The translations under genes and the position numbers were made by a program. From Bacteroidales bacterium (GTDB lineage: Bacteria > Bacteroidota > Bacteroidia > Bacteroidales > JAADJA01): DNA of 35,150 nt. Each line of letters opens with the position of its first letter. Position 1 is the first letter of the stretch. The DNA lies in the NCBI GenBank assembly GCA_020438105.1, contig JAGQVE010000008.1:1-35150 (forward strand), written 5' to 3'. The notes under the pieces were generated by a model, which did not search any database, had not been told where the DNA came from, and worked only from the letters and a program-made list of their open reading frames with translations. Shown here piece after piece: positions 1 to 6,790 of this stretch.

Positions 1-140
1 GTACTGAAAAAGCAAGCAGGTCAGATGCAATTTTATTGGAAAGAAAGTTGAAAAACCTGTCAAGGGAAAAGACGATAGCCTTTATAAAGAAATACAGGGC
101 AGGTTCGAGCCCTGATGCATTGCTTTTACTAAAGCAATGA
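1..140 (+). CDS. GIY-YIG nuclease family protein, copy 1, C-terminal part (5' end outside window)
   Basis: This is the last 45 codons of a gene nearly identical to the complete copy next to it, read in the frame that starts at base 3 and stops with TGA at 138-140. It includes the conserved glutamate of the GIY-YIG fold in the segment ILLERKLKNLSREK, and the C-terminal tail AGSSPDALLLLKQ. Compared with copy 2 there is one amino-acid difference (Ala for Thr, base 78) and two synonymous changes. The last 29 bases form the left side of a strong hairpin that spans the stop codon. Function is inferred as for copy 2. Confidence 0.9.
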   Translation, partial: TEKASRSDAILLERKLKNLSREKTIAFIKKYRAGSSPDALLLLKQ

Positions 141-168
141 TCAGGATGCTGACCGGAGCGTCAGCATC
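112..168 (+). other. Two adjacent strong hairpins (copy 1) spanning the GIY-YIG stop codon
   Basis: Hairpin 1 (112-144) pairs CTGAT+CATTGCTTT with AAAGCAATG+ATCAG around a TACT loop: 14 base pairs with a single bulged G at 117. Hairpin 2 (145-168) follows without a gap: GATGCTGAC / GTCAGCATC, 9 perfect pairs around CGGAGC. The same structures recur without change at 473-529. The first overlaps the TGA stop, so it lies at the 3' end of the coding sequence. The tight packing suggests a structured RNA or a recombination/transposition end. Confidence 0.85.
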
Positions 169-185
169 TCGTCCAGACCGCAGAA

Positions 186-209
186 AGCTCCTCAAAAGGG
201 AGCTTTTTT
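186..209 (+). terminator. Terminator-like hairpin before GIY-YIG copy 2
   Basis: AGCTCC pairs with GGAGCT around a 7-nt loop and the stem runs into six T (204-209). The ATG of the next gene begins 4 nt later, which leaves no room for a promoter between terminator and start. It therefore acts either as the terminator of the preceding copy or as an attenuator in the leader of the next. Confidence 0.75.
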
Positions 210-213
210 CATT

Positions 214-501
214 ATGCCACATTACGTTTACATATTGTATTCTGCTGGTATTGATTCTTTTTATAAGGGTCAAACCAGTGATTTAAAATCCAGGATTGAA
301 CGTCATAACCAGGGAGGGGAAAAATATACCAAAAGAGGCATTCCATGGGTATTGGTCTGGAGTACTGAAAAAGCAAGCAGGTCAGATGCAATTTTATTGG
401 AAAGAAAGTTGAAAAACCTGTCAAGGGAAAAGACGATAACCTTTATAAAGAAATACCGGGCGGGTTCGAGCCCTGATGCATTGCTTTTACTAAAGCAATG
501 A
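214..501 (+). CDS. GIY-YIG nuclease family protein, complete copy 2
   Basis: A 95-residue stand-alone GIY-YIG domain protein. The GIY half reads YVYILYS, the YIG half is YKG in FYKGQT, the conserved arginine lies in LKSRIERHNQG, and the catalytic-type glutamate is E63 in ILLERKLKNL. Length and order fit the small single-domain GIY-YIG proteins common and often multicopy in Bacteroidota, usually annotated as UvrC-like or UPF0213-like; their substrate is not established. The ATG lies 4 nt after a terminator-like hairpin with no Shine-Dalgarno sequence. The C-terminal codons (about 462-472) resemble a tRNA T-arm (GGTTCGAGCC). Possible roles are a structure-specific nuclease, a selfish homing-like element, or a repair helper; I cannot choose between them. 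Confidence 0.9.
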   Translation: MPHYVYILYSAGIDSFYKGQTSDLKSRIERHNQGGEKYTKRGIPWVLVWSTEKASRSDAILLERKLKNLSREKTITFIKKYRAGSSPDALLLLKQ

Positions 502-529
502 TCAGGATGCTGACCGGAGCGTCAGCATC
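473..529 (+). other. Two adjacent strong hairpins (copy 2) spanning the GIY-YIG stop codon
   Basis: Exact second copy of the paired hairpins at 112-168. The 14-bp stem with bulged G478 spans the stop at 499-501, and the 9-bp stem 506-514/521-529 follows directly. The gene bodies carry a few substitutions between units but these stems carry none. Confidence 0.85.
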
Positions 530-546
530 TCGTCCAGACCGCAGAA

Positions 547-570
547 AGCTCCTCAAAAGGGAGCTTTTTT
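547..570 (+). terminator. Terminator-like hairpin before the truncated GIY-YIG copy 3
   Basis: Identical to 186-209: AGCTCC (547-552) pairs with GGAGCT (560-565) and is followed by a T run to 570. The start codon of the third copy is at 575. Confidence 0.75.
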
Positions 571-574
571 CATT

Positions 575-748
575 ATGCCACATTACGTTTACATATTGTA
601 TTCAGCTGGTATCGATTCTTTTTATAAGGGTCAAACCAGTGATTTAAAATCCAGGATTGAACGTCATAACCAGGGAGGGGAAAAATATACCAAAAGAGGC
701 ATTCCATGGGTATTGGTCTGGAGTACTGAAAAAATTAATTGGGTTTAA
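575..748 (+). pseudogene. Truncated GIY-YIG gene, copy 3
   Basis: The first 53 codons match copy 2 (only synonymous changes at 604 and 613). The sequence then departs abruptly after STEK, with four unrelated codons (INWV) and a TAA at 746-748. The GIY and YIG motifs and the arginine helix remain, but the segment with E63 is missing, so nuclease activity is not expected. The junction near 733 marks the right boundary of the array and lies just before the terminator of the oppositely oriented dipeptidase gene. Confidence 0.9.
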
Positions 749-753
749 AACAT

Positions 754-785
754 AAAAAAAAGGCCCAAGGCTTTCGCCCCGGGCC
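754..785 (-). terminator. Rho-independent terminator of the dipeptidase gene
   Basis: On the minus strand GGCCC..GGC pairs with GCC..GGGCC around a short loop (762-785, one 2x2 internal loop), followed by a run of eight T (754-761 as A on the plus strand). It lies 21 bp past the pepD stop. Confidence 0.85.
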
Positions 786-805
786 GGTCATCCATGGGAT
801 GGGGT

Positions 806-2266
806 TTAATTTTGTGGAGCATGCTCCAGTGTTGCCACCAGATACTCCCAAAATTTTCCTACAGTTTCAATATTTACTTTTTCGTCAGGAGAATGCGGGA
901 AACGGATGGTCGGGCCAAATGAGATCATATCCCAGTTCGTATAAATTGCTCCAAGTATACCACATTCAAGTCCGGCATGTATTACTTTTACCTCCGGAAC
1001 TTTACCAAAATGCTGATTGTAAACTTCCTTCATCGTGGCCAAAATAGGTGAATTTACATTTGGCTTCCAACCCGGATAAGCTCCATGATGTGCTGTTTGA
1101 GCGCCTTTATTCTTAAAAACATCCGCAATAGCTGCTGCTGCTTTATCTCTTTCAGCATCTGCAGCGCTTCTGGTTAAAATGGCTATTTCAATAGTATTAT
1201 CCATTGATTTAATAATGGCCAGGTTGGAGGATGTCTCAACAACTTCAGGCATATTTTTATCAAATGCAATCACGCCATTCGGACAGGCAGCAACAGCATC
1301 ATAAAAATTAGCTTCGGTAGTGGCATCAATTACAAAAGCTGGCATATTGCATTTAGAAGCTGATATTTTTAATGAAGGCTCCGTAGCCGAAAATTTTGCA
1401 GCAAATGAATTGTGTGATGATTTAATAAATTCCAGAAAATCGTCTTCATTATTTGCAGGTATCATAATATTTGCAAAGGCTTCACGCGGAATAGCATTTC
1501 GCAAACTACCTGCATCAATTGATGCCAGCCTGCTTTCAAATTTATTTTTTGAATCTTTCAGCACTTCATTCAGGATTAGGCATGCATTTCCTTTTCCAAG
1601 GTGAATGTCAAGGCCACTGTGCCCTCCTTTTAATCCGGTTACGCATACTTTAAAAGAAACCATTCCGGTGGGTACGTCTTCTTCCTGATAAGTAAATTTA
1701 ACATTAGTATCCACACCGCCGGCGCATCCAATATATAATTCGCCTTCATCTTCCGAATCCATATTAAGAAGTATTTCTCCGTCTAATACTCCTGGTTGAA
1801 GATTTTCCGCTCCGGTCATTCCGGTTTCTTCATCAATGGTAAACAGCGCCTCTATGGGTCCATGCTTTAAATTATCCGATTCCAGCACCGCCATGGCTGC
1901 AGCCACGCCCATCCCATTATCCGAACCGAGGGTTGTTCCTTTGGCTGTTACCCAATCACCATCAACATAGGCATCAATGGGATCTTTTTCAAAATCATGG
2001 TTGGTATCGCTGTTTTTCTGCGGAACCATATCGAGGTGCCCCTGAAGAATGATCCCTTTGCGGTCCTCCATTCCTGCCGTGGCAGGTTTTTTAATAATAA
2101 CATTACCAATGGCATCCACCATGGTTTCAAGTCCCAGGTCCTCACCAAATTTCTTAACAAAATCAATGATTTTACCCTCCTTTTTCGAAGGTCTTGGGAT
2201 TTGGGTAAGACTATAAAAATGTTTCCAGATCAATTTTGGTTCAAGGTTCAGAATCTCCTGACTCAT
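806..2266 (-). CDS. pepD: Aminoacyl-histidine dipeptidase (PepD, M20C family)
   Basis: Cytosolic zinc dipeptidase that hydrolyses Xaa-His and other unblocked dipeptides. At 486 residues it has the family's usual length. The metal and catalytic residues are visible: H77 and D79 in GHLDMV, bridging D116 in LGSDNGMG, E146/E147 in DEETGMTG, D170 in NMDSEDEGE, and a C-terminal histidine (H458) in FPHSPDEKV. The dimerisation lid follows KGGHSGLDIH. No signal peptide. The ATG has an AT-rich upstream and no Shine-Dalgarno sequence, normal for this phylum. The gene follows an MFSD1-like transporter in the same direction, but a terminator separates them, so pepD probably also has its own promoter. That pairing suggests use of imported dipeptides. 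Confidence 0.94.
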   Translation of the reverse strand: MSQEILNLEPKLIWKHFYSLTQIPRPSKKEGKIIDFVKKFGEDLGLETMVDAIGNVIIKKPATAGMEDRKGIILQGHLDMVPQKNSDTNHDFEKDPIDAYVDGDWVTAKGTTLGSDNGMGVAAAMAVLESDNLKHGPIEALFTIDEETGMTGAENLQPGVLDGEILLNMDSEDEGELYIGCAGGVDTNVKFTYQEEDVPTGMVSFKVCVTGLKGGHSGLDIHLGKGNACLILNEVLKDSKNKFESRLASIDAGSLRNAIPREAFANIMIPANNEDDFLEFIKSSHNSFAAKFSATEPSLKISASKCNMPAFVIDATTEANFYDAVAACPNGVIAFDKNMPEVVETSSNLAIIKSMDNTIEIAILTRSAADAERDKAAAAIADVFKNKGAQTAHHGAYPGWKPNVNSPILATMKEVYNQHFGKVPEVKVIHAGLECGILGAIYTNWDMISFGPTIRFPHSPDEKVNIETVGKFWEYLVATLEHAPQN

Positions 2267-2341
2267 AATGTTTTTATTTTAAAAGTTTTTAATTCAGTTT
2301 TTAAAACGAACAATAAAATTACAATAAAATAACCTATTTAG

Positions 2342-2369
2342 AAAAAAATGGGCTGCCAATTGACAACCC
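2342..2369 (-). terminator. Probable terminator between the MFS gene and pepD
   Basis: On the minus strand GGGTTG pairs with CAGCCC (one G-T wobble) around an 8-nt loop, followed by ATTTTTTTC. It starts 22 bp past the MFS stop. The stem is short, so read-through into pepD is plausible. Confidence 0.65.
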
Positions 2370-2391
2370 AAAATATCTTTGGAAGGTTCAA

Positions 2392-3837
2392 TTATTGCTC
2401 AATATTAGGCAACTCAAGGCCATAGCCTTTTTTACGATCTTCAATTTTAAGCATATAAGCAACTATTAAAGCCAGAATCGTGAGTCCAACAAAAATCAAC
2501 CAGGTTGTTTCATAATTATAAATAGGATATTCACCGGCTTGCTTCATTGCAGCTACTTTTTCATCAATTTGCTCATTCGTCAGATTTTGTCCTTTAAGTG
2601 TTTCCATTACACCCTGAATGCTTTTTGCTACTCCCGGATTTGTTTTTTCGAGTATTATACCAATTAGGAGTGGAATGCCCCACAGACCAAAATTTTGAAT
2701 CCAGAAGATAAATGCATAGGCTGAACCCAATTGTTTTTCAGGAATAATTTTAGGTACAGAAGGCCACATTGCTGAAGGAACCAGCGAAAATCCAATACCT
2801 AAGATAATGGCGTTGGCAAATGCCATATATACGCTTGTAATGGAAGGCAGATAATATATAAAATGAACCACGATGAGCATAAGAGCACCGAGAATCATAA
2901 TGGAGGCACCCTTTCCCTTTTTATCATAAATGCCACCAAAGAGAGGGGTTAGGAAAATAGTTCCGAAGGGTACCAATGCAGGAATCAATCCTGACCAGCG
3001 ATCTGAAACGCCAAATTTATTAACCATCAGGTCGGGGCCGTATTTATAAAATGGAAATACCGCGGAGTAAAATAAAACACAAAGTATGGCAATCAGCCAA
3101 AAGCCCTTGTTAGTTACTATTACCTTCAGATCGGAGAGTTTAAACTGTTCTTCTTCAGAGGTGCCGTCATCTGCATCACTGTCTTGTTTGTCAAGCTTTC
3201 TGTCCATGGCATTGTAAACCAGGAATCCGAAGAATCCGATTATCAGGAATAACAATCCGAACAAAACTGTGGTTGGTACACTGAGGGCCGTTGCGATAGC
3301 TGCTCCAAATGCAAGAGGAACAAAGGAACCCAGTCTTGCAATAGCAACCTGCATTCCCATTGCAAGTGCAATTTCTTTTCCTTTAAACCATTTAACTACG
3401 GATTTGGAGACGGTAATACCGGCATACTCAACACCTACCCCAAACAGCGCATATCCCAATGAAGCCAGTAAAAGTTGTGTATCGAACCCGAGGAAGGAAG
3501 CCCCACCAAAATCGCTGACAAAGGCAAAGTATTTTAACGCAGCACCCGCAATCATAGTAAGTACGGAAGCGATCGTGCTGAACCTGATTCCAAACTTATC
3601 CAATAAAATACCGACCAGGATCAATGCCAGAAAAAATACATTGAACCATCCATAGGCACTGAAAAACATTCCAAAGTCCGATCCATCCCAACCATAAACC
3701 CGCTCTATAATCGGTTTGAGAGGCGATATTATTTCAGTAAACAAATATCCCGCAAACATGGTAAAGGATAGAATACTCAAGGCAGTCCATCGGGCTGCTT
3801 TCGATTCTCTTAACGTTGTTTTGATCGCTTCTGTCAT
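2392..3837 (-). CDS. MFS transporter, MFSD1-like (probable dipeptide transporter)
   Basis: A 481-residue inner-membrane protein with about 12 hydrophobic segments and an MFS motif A (GILLDKFGIR, residues 76-85). Several blocks resemble animal lysosomal MFSD1 closely as I remember it: KWFKGKEIALAMGMQVAIAR (149-168), AVFPF (259-263), SAMWPSVPKIIPEKQLGSAY (355-374) and IQNFGL (380-385). MFSD1 has been reported to transport dipeptides; I infer the same substrate class here, supported by the dipeptidase gene next in line. Unlike MFSD1 as I recall it, there is a charged insert of about 40 residues (401-440) before the last membrane segment. Automatic pipelines would likely call it only 'MFS transporter'. 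Family assignment is firm, substrate inferred. Confidence 0.9.
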   Translation of the reverse strand: MTEAIKTTLRESKAARWTALSILSFTMFAGYLFTEIISPLKPIIERVYGWDGSDFGMFFSAYGWFNVFFLALILVGILLDKFGIRFSTIASVLTMIAGAALKYFAFVSDFGGASFLGFDTQLLLASLGYALFGVGVEYAGITVSKSVVKWFKGKEIALAMGMQVAIARLGSFVPLAFGAAIATALSVPTTVLFGLLFLIIGFFGFLVYNAMDRKLDKQDSDADDGTSEEEQFKLSDLKVIVTNKGFWLIAILCVLFYSAVFPFYKYGPDLMVNKFGVSDRWSGLIPALVPFGTIFLTPLFGGIYDKKGKGASIMILGALMLIVVHFIYYLPSITSVYMAFANAIILGIGFSLVPSAMWPSVPKIIPEKQLGSAYAFIFWIQNFGLWGIPLLIGIILEKTNPGVAKSIQGVMETLKGQNLTNEQIDEKVAAMKQAGEYPIYNYETTWLIFVGLTILALIVAYMLKIEDRKKGYGLELPNIEQ

Positions 3838-3937
3838 TTTTTATTTTGTTTTGTTAAGCCGACGAAGATAATAAAAAACCAAACGAGCAGTGGAATTTCA
3901 AAATGGATTGTGCAAAACAATTAACATCTGTCAATTA

Positions 3938-4567
3938 TTACTTTGCAAACGGATTAATGTAAACTACTTTCTTCGTTTCAAAAAACGGCTCATCGAAAAA
4001 TTTTGAAAGATGAAAAACCTGTACTTCACCTTTTACCGGAACAATTTCCTCGGCAATATCACCTCCTTTTAAATATAATACTCCATTGGGCAACGCATTA
4101 ATTCCTGTTTTCTTAATTTTCCTGTTGACCCAGGTCATAAAGGTTGGAAGAGCAGTTACAGCGCGGCTTACGATAAAATCAAACTGCAGATTTACATCCT
4201 CGGCGCGACAGTGTTGAGTAGAAATATTGCTTAGTCCGATGCTTTCAGCAACACCATTAACTACCTTGATTTTTTTGCCAATACTATCGATGAGATGAAA
4301 ATTGGCTTCCGGGAAAAGTATAGCCAGCGGAATACCAGGAAACCCTCCACCGGTACCTACATCTAAAACAGCAGTACCGGGTTTGAAAGAAATGACTTTT
4401 GCTACTCCCAGTGAATGAAGCACATGGCGCTCGTAAAGCTGATCGATGTCTTTTCGTGAAATAACATTAATTTTGCCATTCCAATCCTTGTATAATGCAT
4501 CAAGTGCTTCAAATTGCTGGATTTGCTTTTGGGACAAATGCGGGAAATATTTGAGGATTCGCTCCAT
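3938..4567 (-). CDS. rsmG: 16S rRNA (guanine-527-N7)-methyltransferase RsmG
   Basis: SAM-dependent methyltransferase that makes m7G527 in the 16S rRNA decoding region. At 209 residues it matches the family. The N-terminal helical part has the typical KINVISRKD and HVLHSL segments. Motif I is VLDVGTGGGFPGIPLA (68-83), the acidic strand end is LID (92-94), and the characteristic SRAV (134-137) is present. It lies 100 bp upstream of the MFSD1-like gene in the same direction. A palindrome and an exact -7 element lie right at its start. Confidence 0.96.
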   Translation of the reverse strand: MERILKYFPHLSQKQIQQFEALDALYKDWNGKINVISRKDIDQLYERHVLHSLGVAKVISFKPGTAVLDVGTGGGFPGIPLAILFPEANFHLIDSIGKKIKVVNGVAESIGLSNISTQHCRAEDVNLQFDFIVSRAVTALPTFMTWVNRKIKKTGINALPNGVLYLKGGDIAEEIVPVKGEVQVFHLSKFFDEPFFETKKVVYINPFAK

Positions 4568-4594
4568 GCCATTGTAATTGCAATGGCAAAGATA
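4567..4594 (-). promoter_or_regulatory. Palindrome and -7 element at the rsmG start
   Basis: TGCCATTG and CAATGGCA form a perfect 8-bp inverted repeat around TAATTG (4567-4588), with its inner end touching the first base of the rsmG ATG. Overlapping it, plus-strand CAAAGATA (4587-4594) reads TATCTTTG on the minus strand, an exact match to TAnnTTTG. Transcription from there would start around 4580 and give a very short leader. No -33 TTTG is evident. Confidence 0.45.
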
Positions 4595-4625
4595 GCTGAA
4601 TTAAGCAGGAAGGAATGTGTGTGGA

Positions 4626-5861
4626 CTATTTATATTTTGGTAAAGTGAAACGGAATACACTTCCTTTATCTTTTTCACTTTCCACCCAAATCTCGCCACC
4701 GTTTTTCTCAACAAAATCGCGACAAAGAATTAATCCCAGACCATTACCACCTTCTTTGCCCTTGCTGTCTATTGAGTAAACCTCATCCGAAAGAAAGATA
4801 TTTTCGATCCCCTGGGGTGAAATGCCAATGCCGTTGTCCTGAATTACCACTTCATAAAAATCTTCAAACTCGTTGGTCGAAATCTCGATTTTGCCTTCAA
4901 CTTCCGTAAACTTAATTGCATTATAAAGTAGATTCCTGATGATGGTATGAAGCATATATTCGTCGGCATAGGTGTACGTATATTCGGGAACATCATAAGC
5001 CAGTGTAATATCCTTGGTAGCTGCCAGGCTTTTAACTAAAAGTATGTTTTCGCGGATGATCAGATCCAGATCTACTTTTGAAGGATTGAAATAAACATCT
5101 TGTTTAATCATCCGGCTCCAGAAAAGAAAATCTTCAAGCAGTTCGTGAACATTATTGGCTGATTCTTTTACCCTGAACAATAAATCCTGTGATGATTCCT
5201 GATCCAGAAATTCAGGTTCATTTGTCAGAAAATCGAGCAATACCTTAATATTTCCAACAGGCTCTTTCAGATCATGAGCGAGGATGGAATACAGGCGGTC
5301 GCGGGTCAGACGATAATCAGCGTGTTTTTCCTCGGTAATTGAAATTGTTTCATCATCTTTTTCATCAATTTTAGTTTCCATTTCGGTTGTCATCATGATC
5401 ATTCGCGTAACGTCGATTAACCTGTTACGGGCACTCTCAAATTCACTTAAGGCATCCTGATCTGCAAAATCCAATGGAACAGCGCCCTGCATGGCCGGCC
5501 TGATCAGGTTTTCCTTAAATGTGATATGACAATAATCGATGTTTAACTGATTGTGCACATAATCCACAAACACACTGTACGAACCGTTTACCTGAACATT
5601 GTCGTCAATCACCACCAGGATGGTATCCCTGTTTTGCTCAATAAGTTCTTGTGCTCTTTTCAAACTTTCGGCGTGCAAAACACTGATGCTCCGTCCTGTA
5701 AGAGAAAAATGTTCGAGCGTTCTGCTGAGTGTGGATTGAATACGTTCATTCCGGCTGATGATGATGATGTGAAAGATTCCTGAACTTTTTGGCTCTTTTG
5801 CTTTGGGCTGTGTGCCTTCCGGAATGTTAAAACCTCTTATAATACCTTGATTGTAGCTCAC
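4626..5861 (-). CDS. Cytosolic sensor histidine kinase with N-terminal receiver-like domain
   Basis: 411 residues with no membrane segment or signal peptide. Residues about 28-120 look like a receiver (REC) fold: hydrophobic strand HIIIIS, then ILVVIDD with an acidic pair at 86-87. The C-terminal lysine motif is not clear, so it may be degenerate. A linker (140-185) leads to the HisKA helix with phospho-acceptor H196 in ILAHDLKEPVG. The HATPase_c part has an N box (RNLLYNAIKFT, N310/N314), a G1 box (DNGIGIS, D342) and a G2 box (GGNGLGL, 371-377). The cognate response regulator is not adjacent; the NtrC-family gene 10 kb away is one candidate but nothing here links them. Confidence 0.9.
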   Translation of the reverse strand: MSYNQGIIRGFNIPEGTQPKAKEPKSSGIFHIIIISRNERIQSTLSRTLEHFSLTGRSISVLHAESLKRAQELIEQNRDTILVVIDDNVQVNGSYSVFVDYVHNQLNIDYCHITFKENLIRPAMQGAVPLDFADQDALSEFESARNRLIDVTRMIMMTTEMETKIDEKDDETISITEEKHADYRLTRDRLYSILAHDLKEPVGNIKVLLDFLTNEPEFLDQESSQDLLFRVKESANNVHELLEDFLFWSRMIKQDVYFNPSKVDLDLIIRENILLVKSLAATKDITLAYDVPEYTYTYADEYMLHTIIRNLLYNAIKFTEVEGKIEISTNEFEDFYEVVIQDNGIGISPQGIENIFLSDEVYSIDSKGKEGGNGLGLILCRDFVEKNGGEIWVESEKDKGSVFRFTLPKYK

Positions 5862-6068
5862 CTTTTGTAATTTTCTCGATTACTAATAAAAATAGGACAC
5901 AATAAGATTTGCAAAGACTGTACCTTTTTATGTAAACGGTTGTAAATTAGCGGGTAAAGTTAGAGGGTAACCAATCGTAAGCCTTCTTTTCTTCGATAGT
6001 GGATACGAAAAGCGTAAACTTGCTTCTGAATTCGTAGATGAGCACTTACCCAGGGAGATAATTTAGGT

Positions 6069-6719
6069 CTACTCCAGTCCCCGGTTTAGAAAATCATTGA
6101 GGGGTTTGAGTGTTTTGAATGCCGTCAGGATTTTATCCATTCCCTTATCTCCCAGGAGGTCTTTTTCACTGAGGTTATTTACTACCGTAAATCCTTTGTA
6201 TTTCAGTAGTTCAATATCGGCAAAATCAGCCGGAAAATCCTTTGGCGGTCGAGTTAACTTGTCATCCATAAATGTTCCAAACGTTGATTTAAATTGATCC
6301 GATAGAATGATCTTTTTGAACTCTTCAATGTTATACATGATCTCCTGTCTTACTTTTTTCAAATTTTCAGCAGGAGGCATATGCAATCCACCTGCTGCAA
6401 ATGACTCCTCAGCGTCGATGTGGAGGTAGTACCCGGCATGCGTACTCTTGCGGCCACCTTTGGCAATATAAGCTCCAAAATGTGTTTTGTAAGGTGTTTT
6501 GTCGGGCGAAAAACGGATGTCTCTGAATATCCTGAAAACACAATCCTTTGCCGTTATGGTTCCAATGTTTGGATCAAACTTGTTAATCTCAGGTATCAGC
6601 CTGTTTACAAGTGCTTCAAATTCCTTTTTAGCTTTATCATATTGGGGTTTGTTTGCATGGAACCAATCACGGTCGTTATTTGCTTTGAGCGATTTAAGGT
6701 AGGTCAACACATTTTGCAT
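6069..6719 (-). CDS. DUF2461 (TIGR02453) family protein
   Basis: 216 residues. The family signature is clear: an N-terminal YLKSLKANNDRDWFHANKP segment, the central VFRIFRDIRFSPDKTPYKTH block, and GGRKSTHAGYYLHID. DUF2461 proteins are widespread in Bacteroidota and some fungi. They have no established biochemical function that I know of, and I do not assign one. The gene stands alone, divergent from the PorV-like gene, with a 71-bp shared promoter region. Confidence 0.9.
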   Translation of the reverse strand: MQNVLTYLKSLKANNDRDWFHANKPQYDKAKKEFEALVNRLIPEINKFDPNIGTITAKDCVFRIFRDIRFSPDKTPYKTHFGAYIAKGGRKSTHAGYYLHIDAEESFAAGGLHMPPAENLKKVRQEIMYNIEEFKKIILSDQFKSTFGTFMDDKLTRPPKDFPADFADIELLKYKGFTVVNNLSEKDLLGDKGMDKILTAFKTLKPLNDFLNRGLE

Positions 6720-6742
6720 GGTATCTTTTTTTTGATAGACAA

Positions 6743-6750
6743 CAAATTTA
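6743..6750 (-). promoter_or_regulatory. Exact -7 element for the DUF2461 gene
   Basis: Plus-strand CAAATTTA is TAAATTTG on the minus strand, matching TAnnTTTG exactly. The predicted transcription start lies about 18 nt before the DUF2461 ATG. No matching -33 TTTG at normal spacing was found. Confidence 0.5.
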
Positions 6751-6775
6751 TTGAATTGTTCAATGGAAAAATTTT

Positions 6776-6783
6776 TATATTTG
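6776..6783 (+). promoter_or_regulatory. Exact -7 element for the PorV-like gene
   Basis: TATATTTG matches TAnnTTTG exactly, with TTG triplets at 6751-6753 and 6756-6758 as possible -33 remnants. It ends 7 nt before the ATG at 6791, so the transcript would be leaderless or nearly so. Confidence 0.55.
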
Positions 6784-6790
6784 GCAAACC

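Larger units (their letters stand above)
1..733 (+). repeat. Tandem repeat array, 361-bp unit, about 2 copies visible
   Basis: Bases 1-361 recur at 362-722, followed by the first bases of a third unit to about 733. I count five differences over 361 bp (window positions 78, 96, 101, 243 and 252 against their partners 361 bp on). All five lie in coding sequence and four are synonymous; the 73-bp spacer is identical. Each unit holds one GIY-YIG gene plus a hairpin cluster ending in a terminator-like stem. The array clearly begins left of the window, so total copy number is unknown. The right end is a truncated gene abutting unrelated sequence. Confidence 0.97.

Noticed and set aside
40..140. A real tRNA gene at the T-arm-like sequence
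   Set aside because: No acceptor stem, D-arm or anticodon arm upstream; the region is in a conserved reading frame.
1..733. Repeated sequence as a CRISPR array
   Set aside because: The unit is 361 bp and contains a gene; no short repeats with unique spacers.
3838..4625. Replication origin near rsmG
   Set aside because: No cluster of DnaA boxes, no dnaA/dnaN/mnmG neighbours; rsmG alone is not evidence in this phylum.
5862..6068. A small RNA or gene between the kinase and DUF2461 genes
   Set aside because: 207 bp with only weak complementarity and no terminator or plausible frame.
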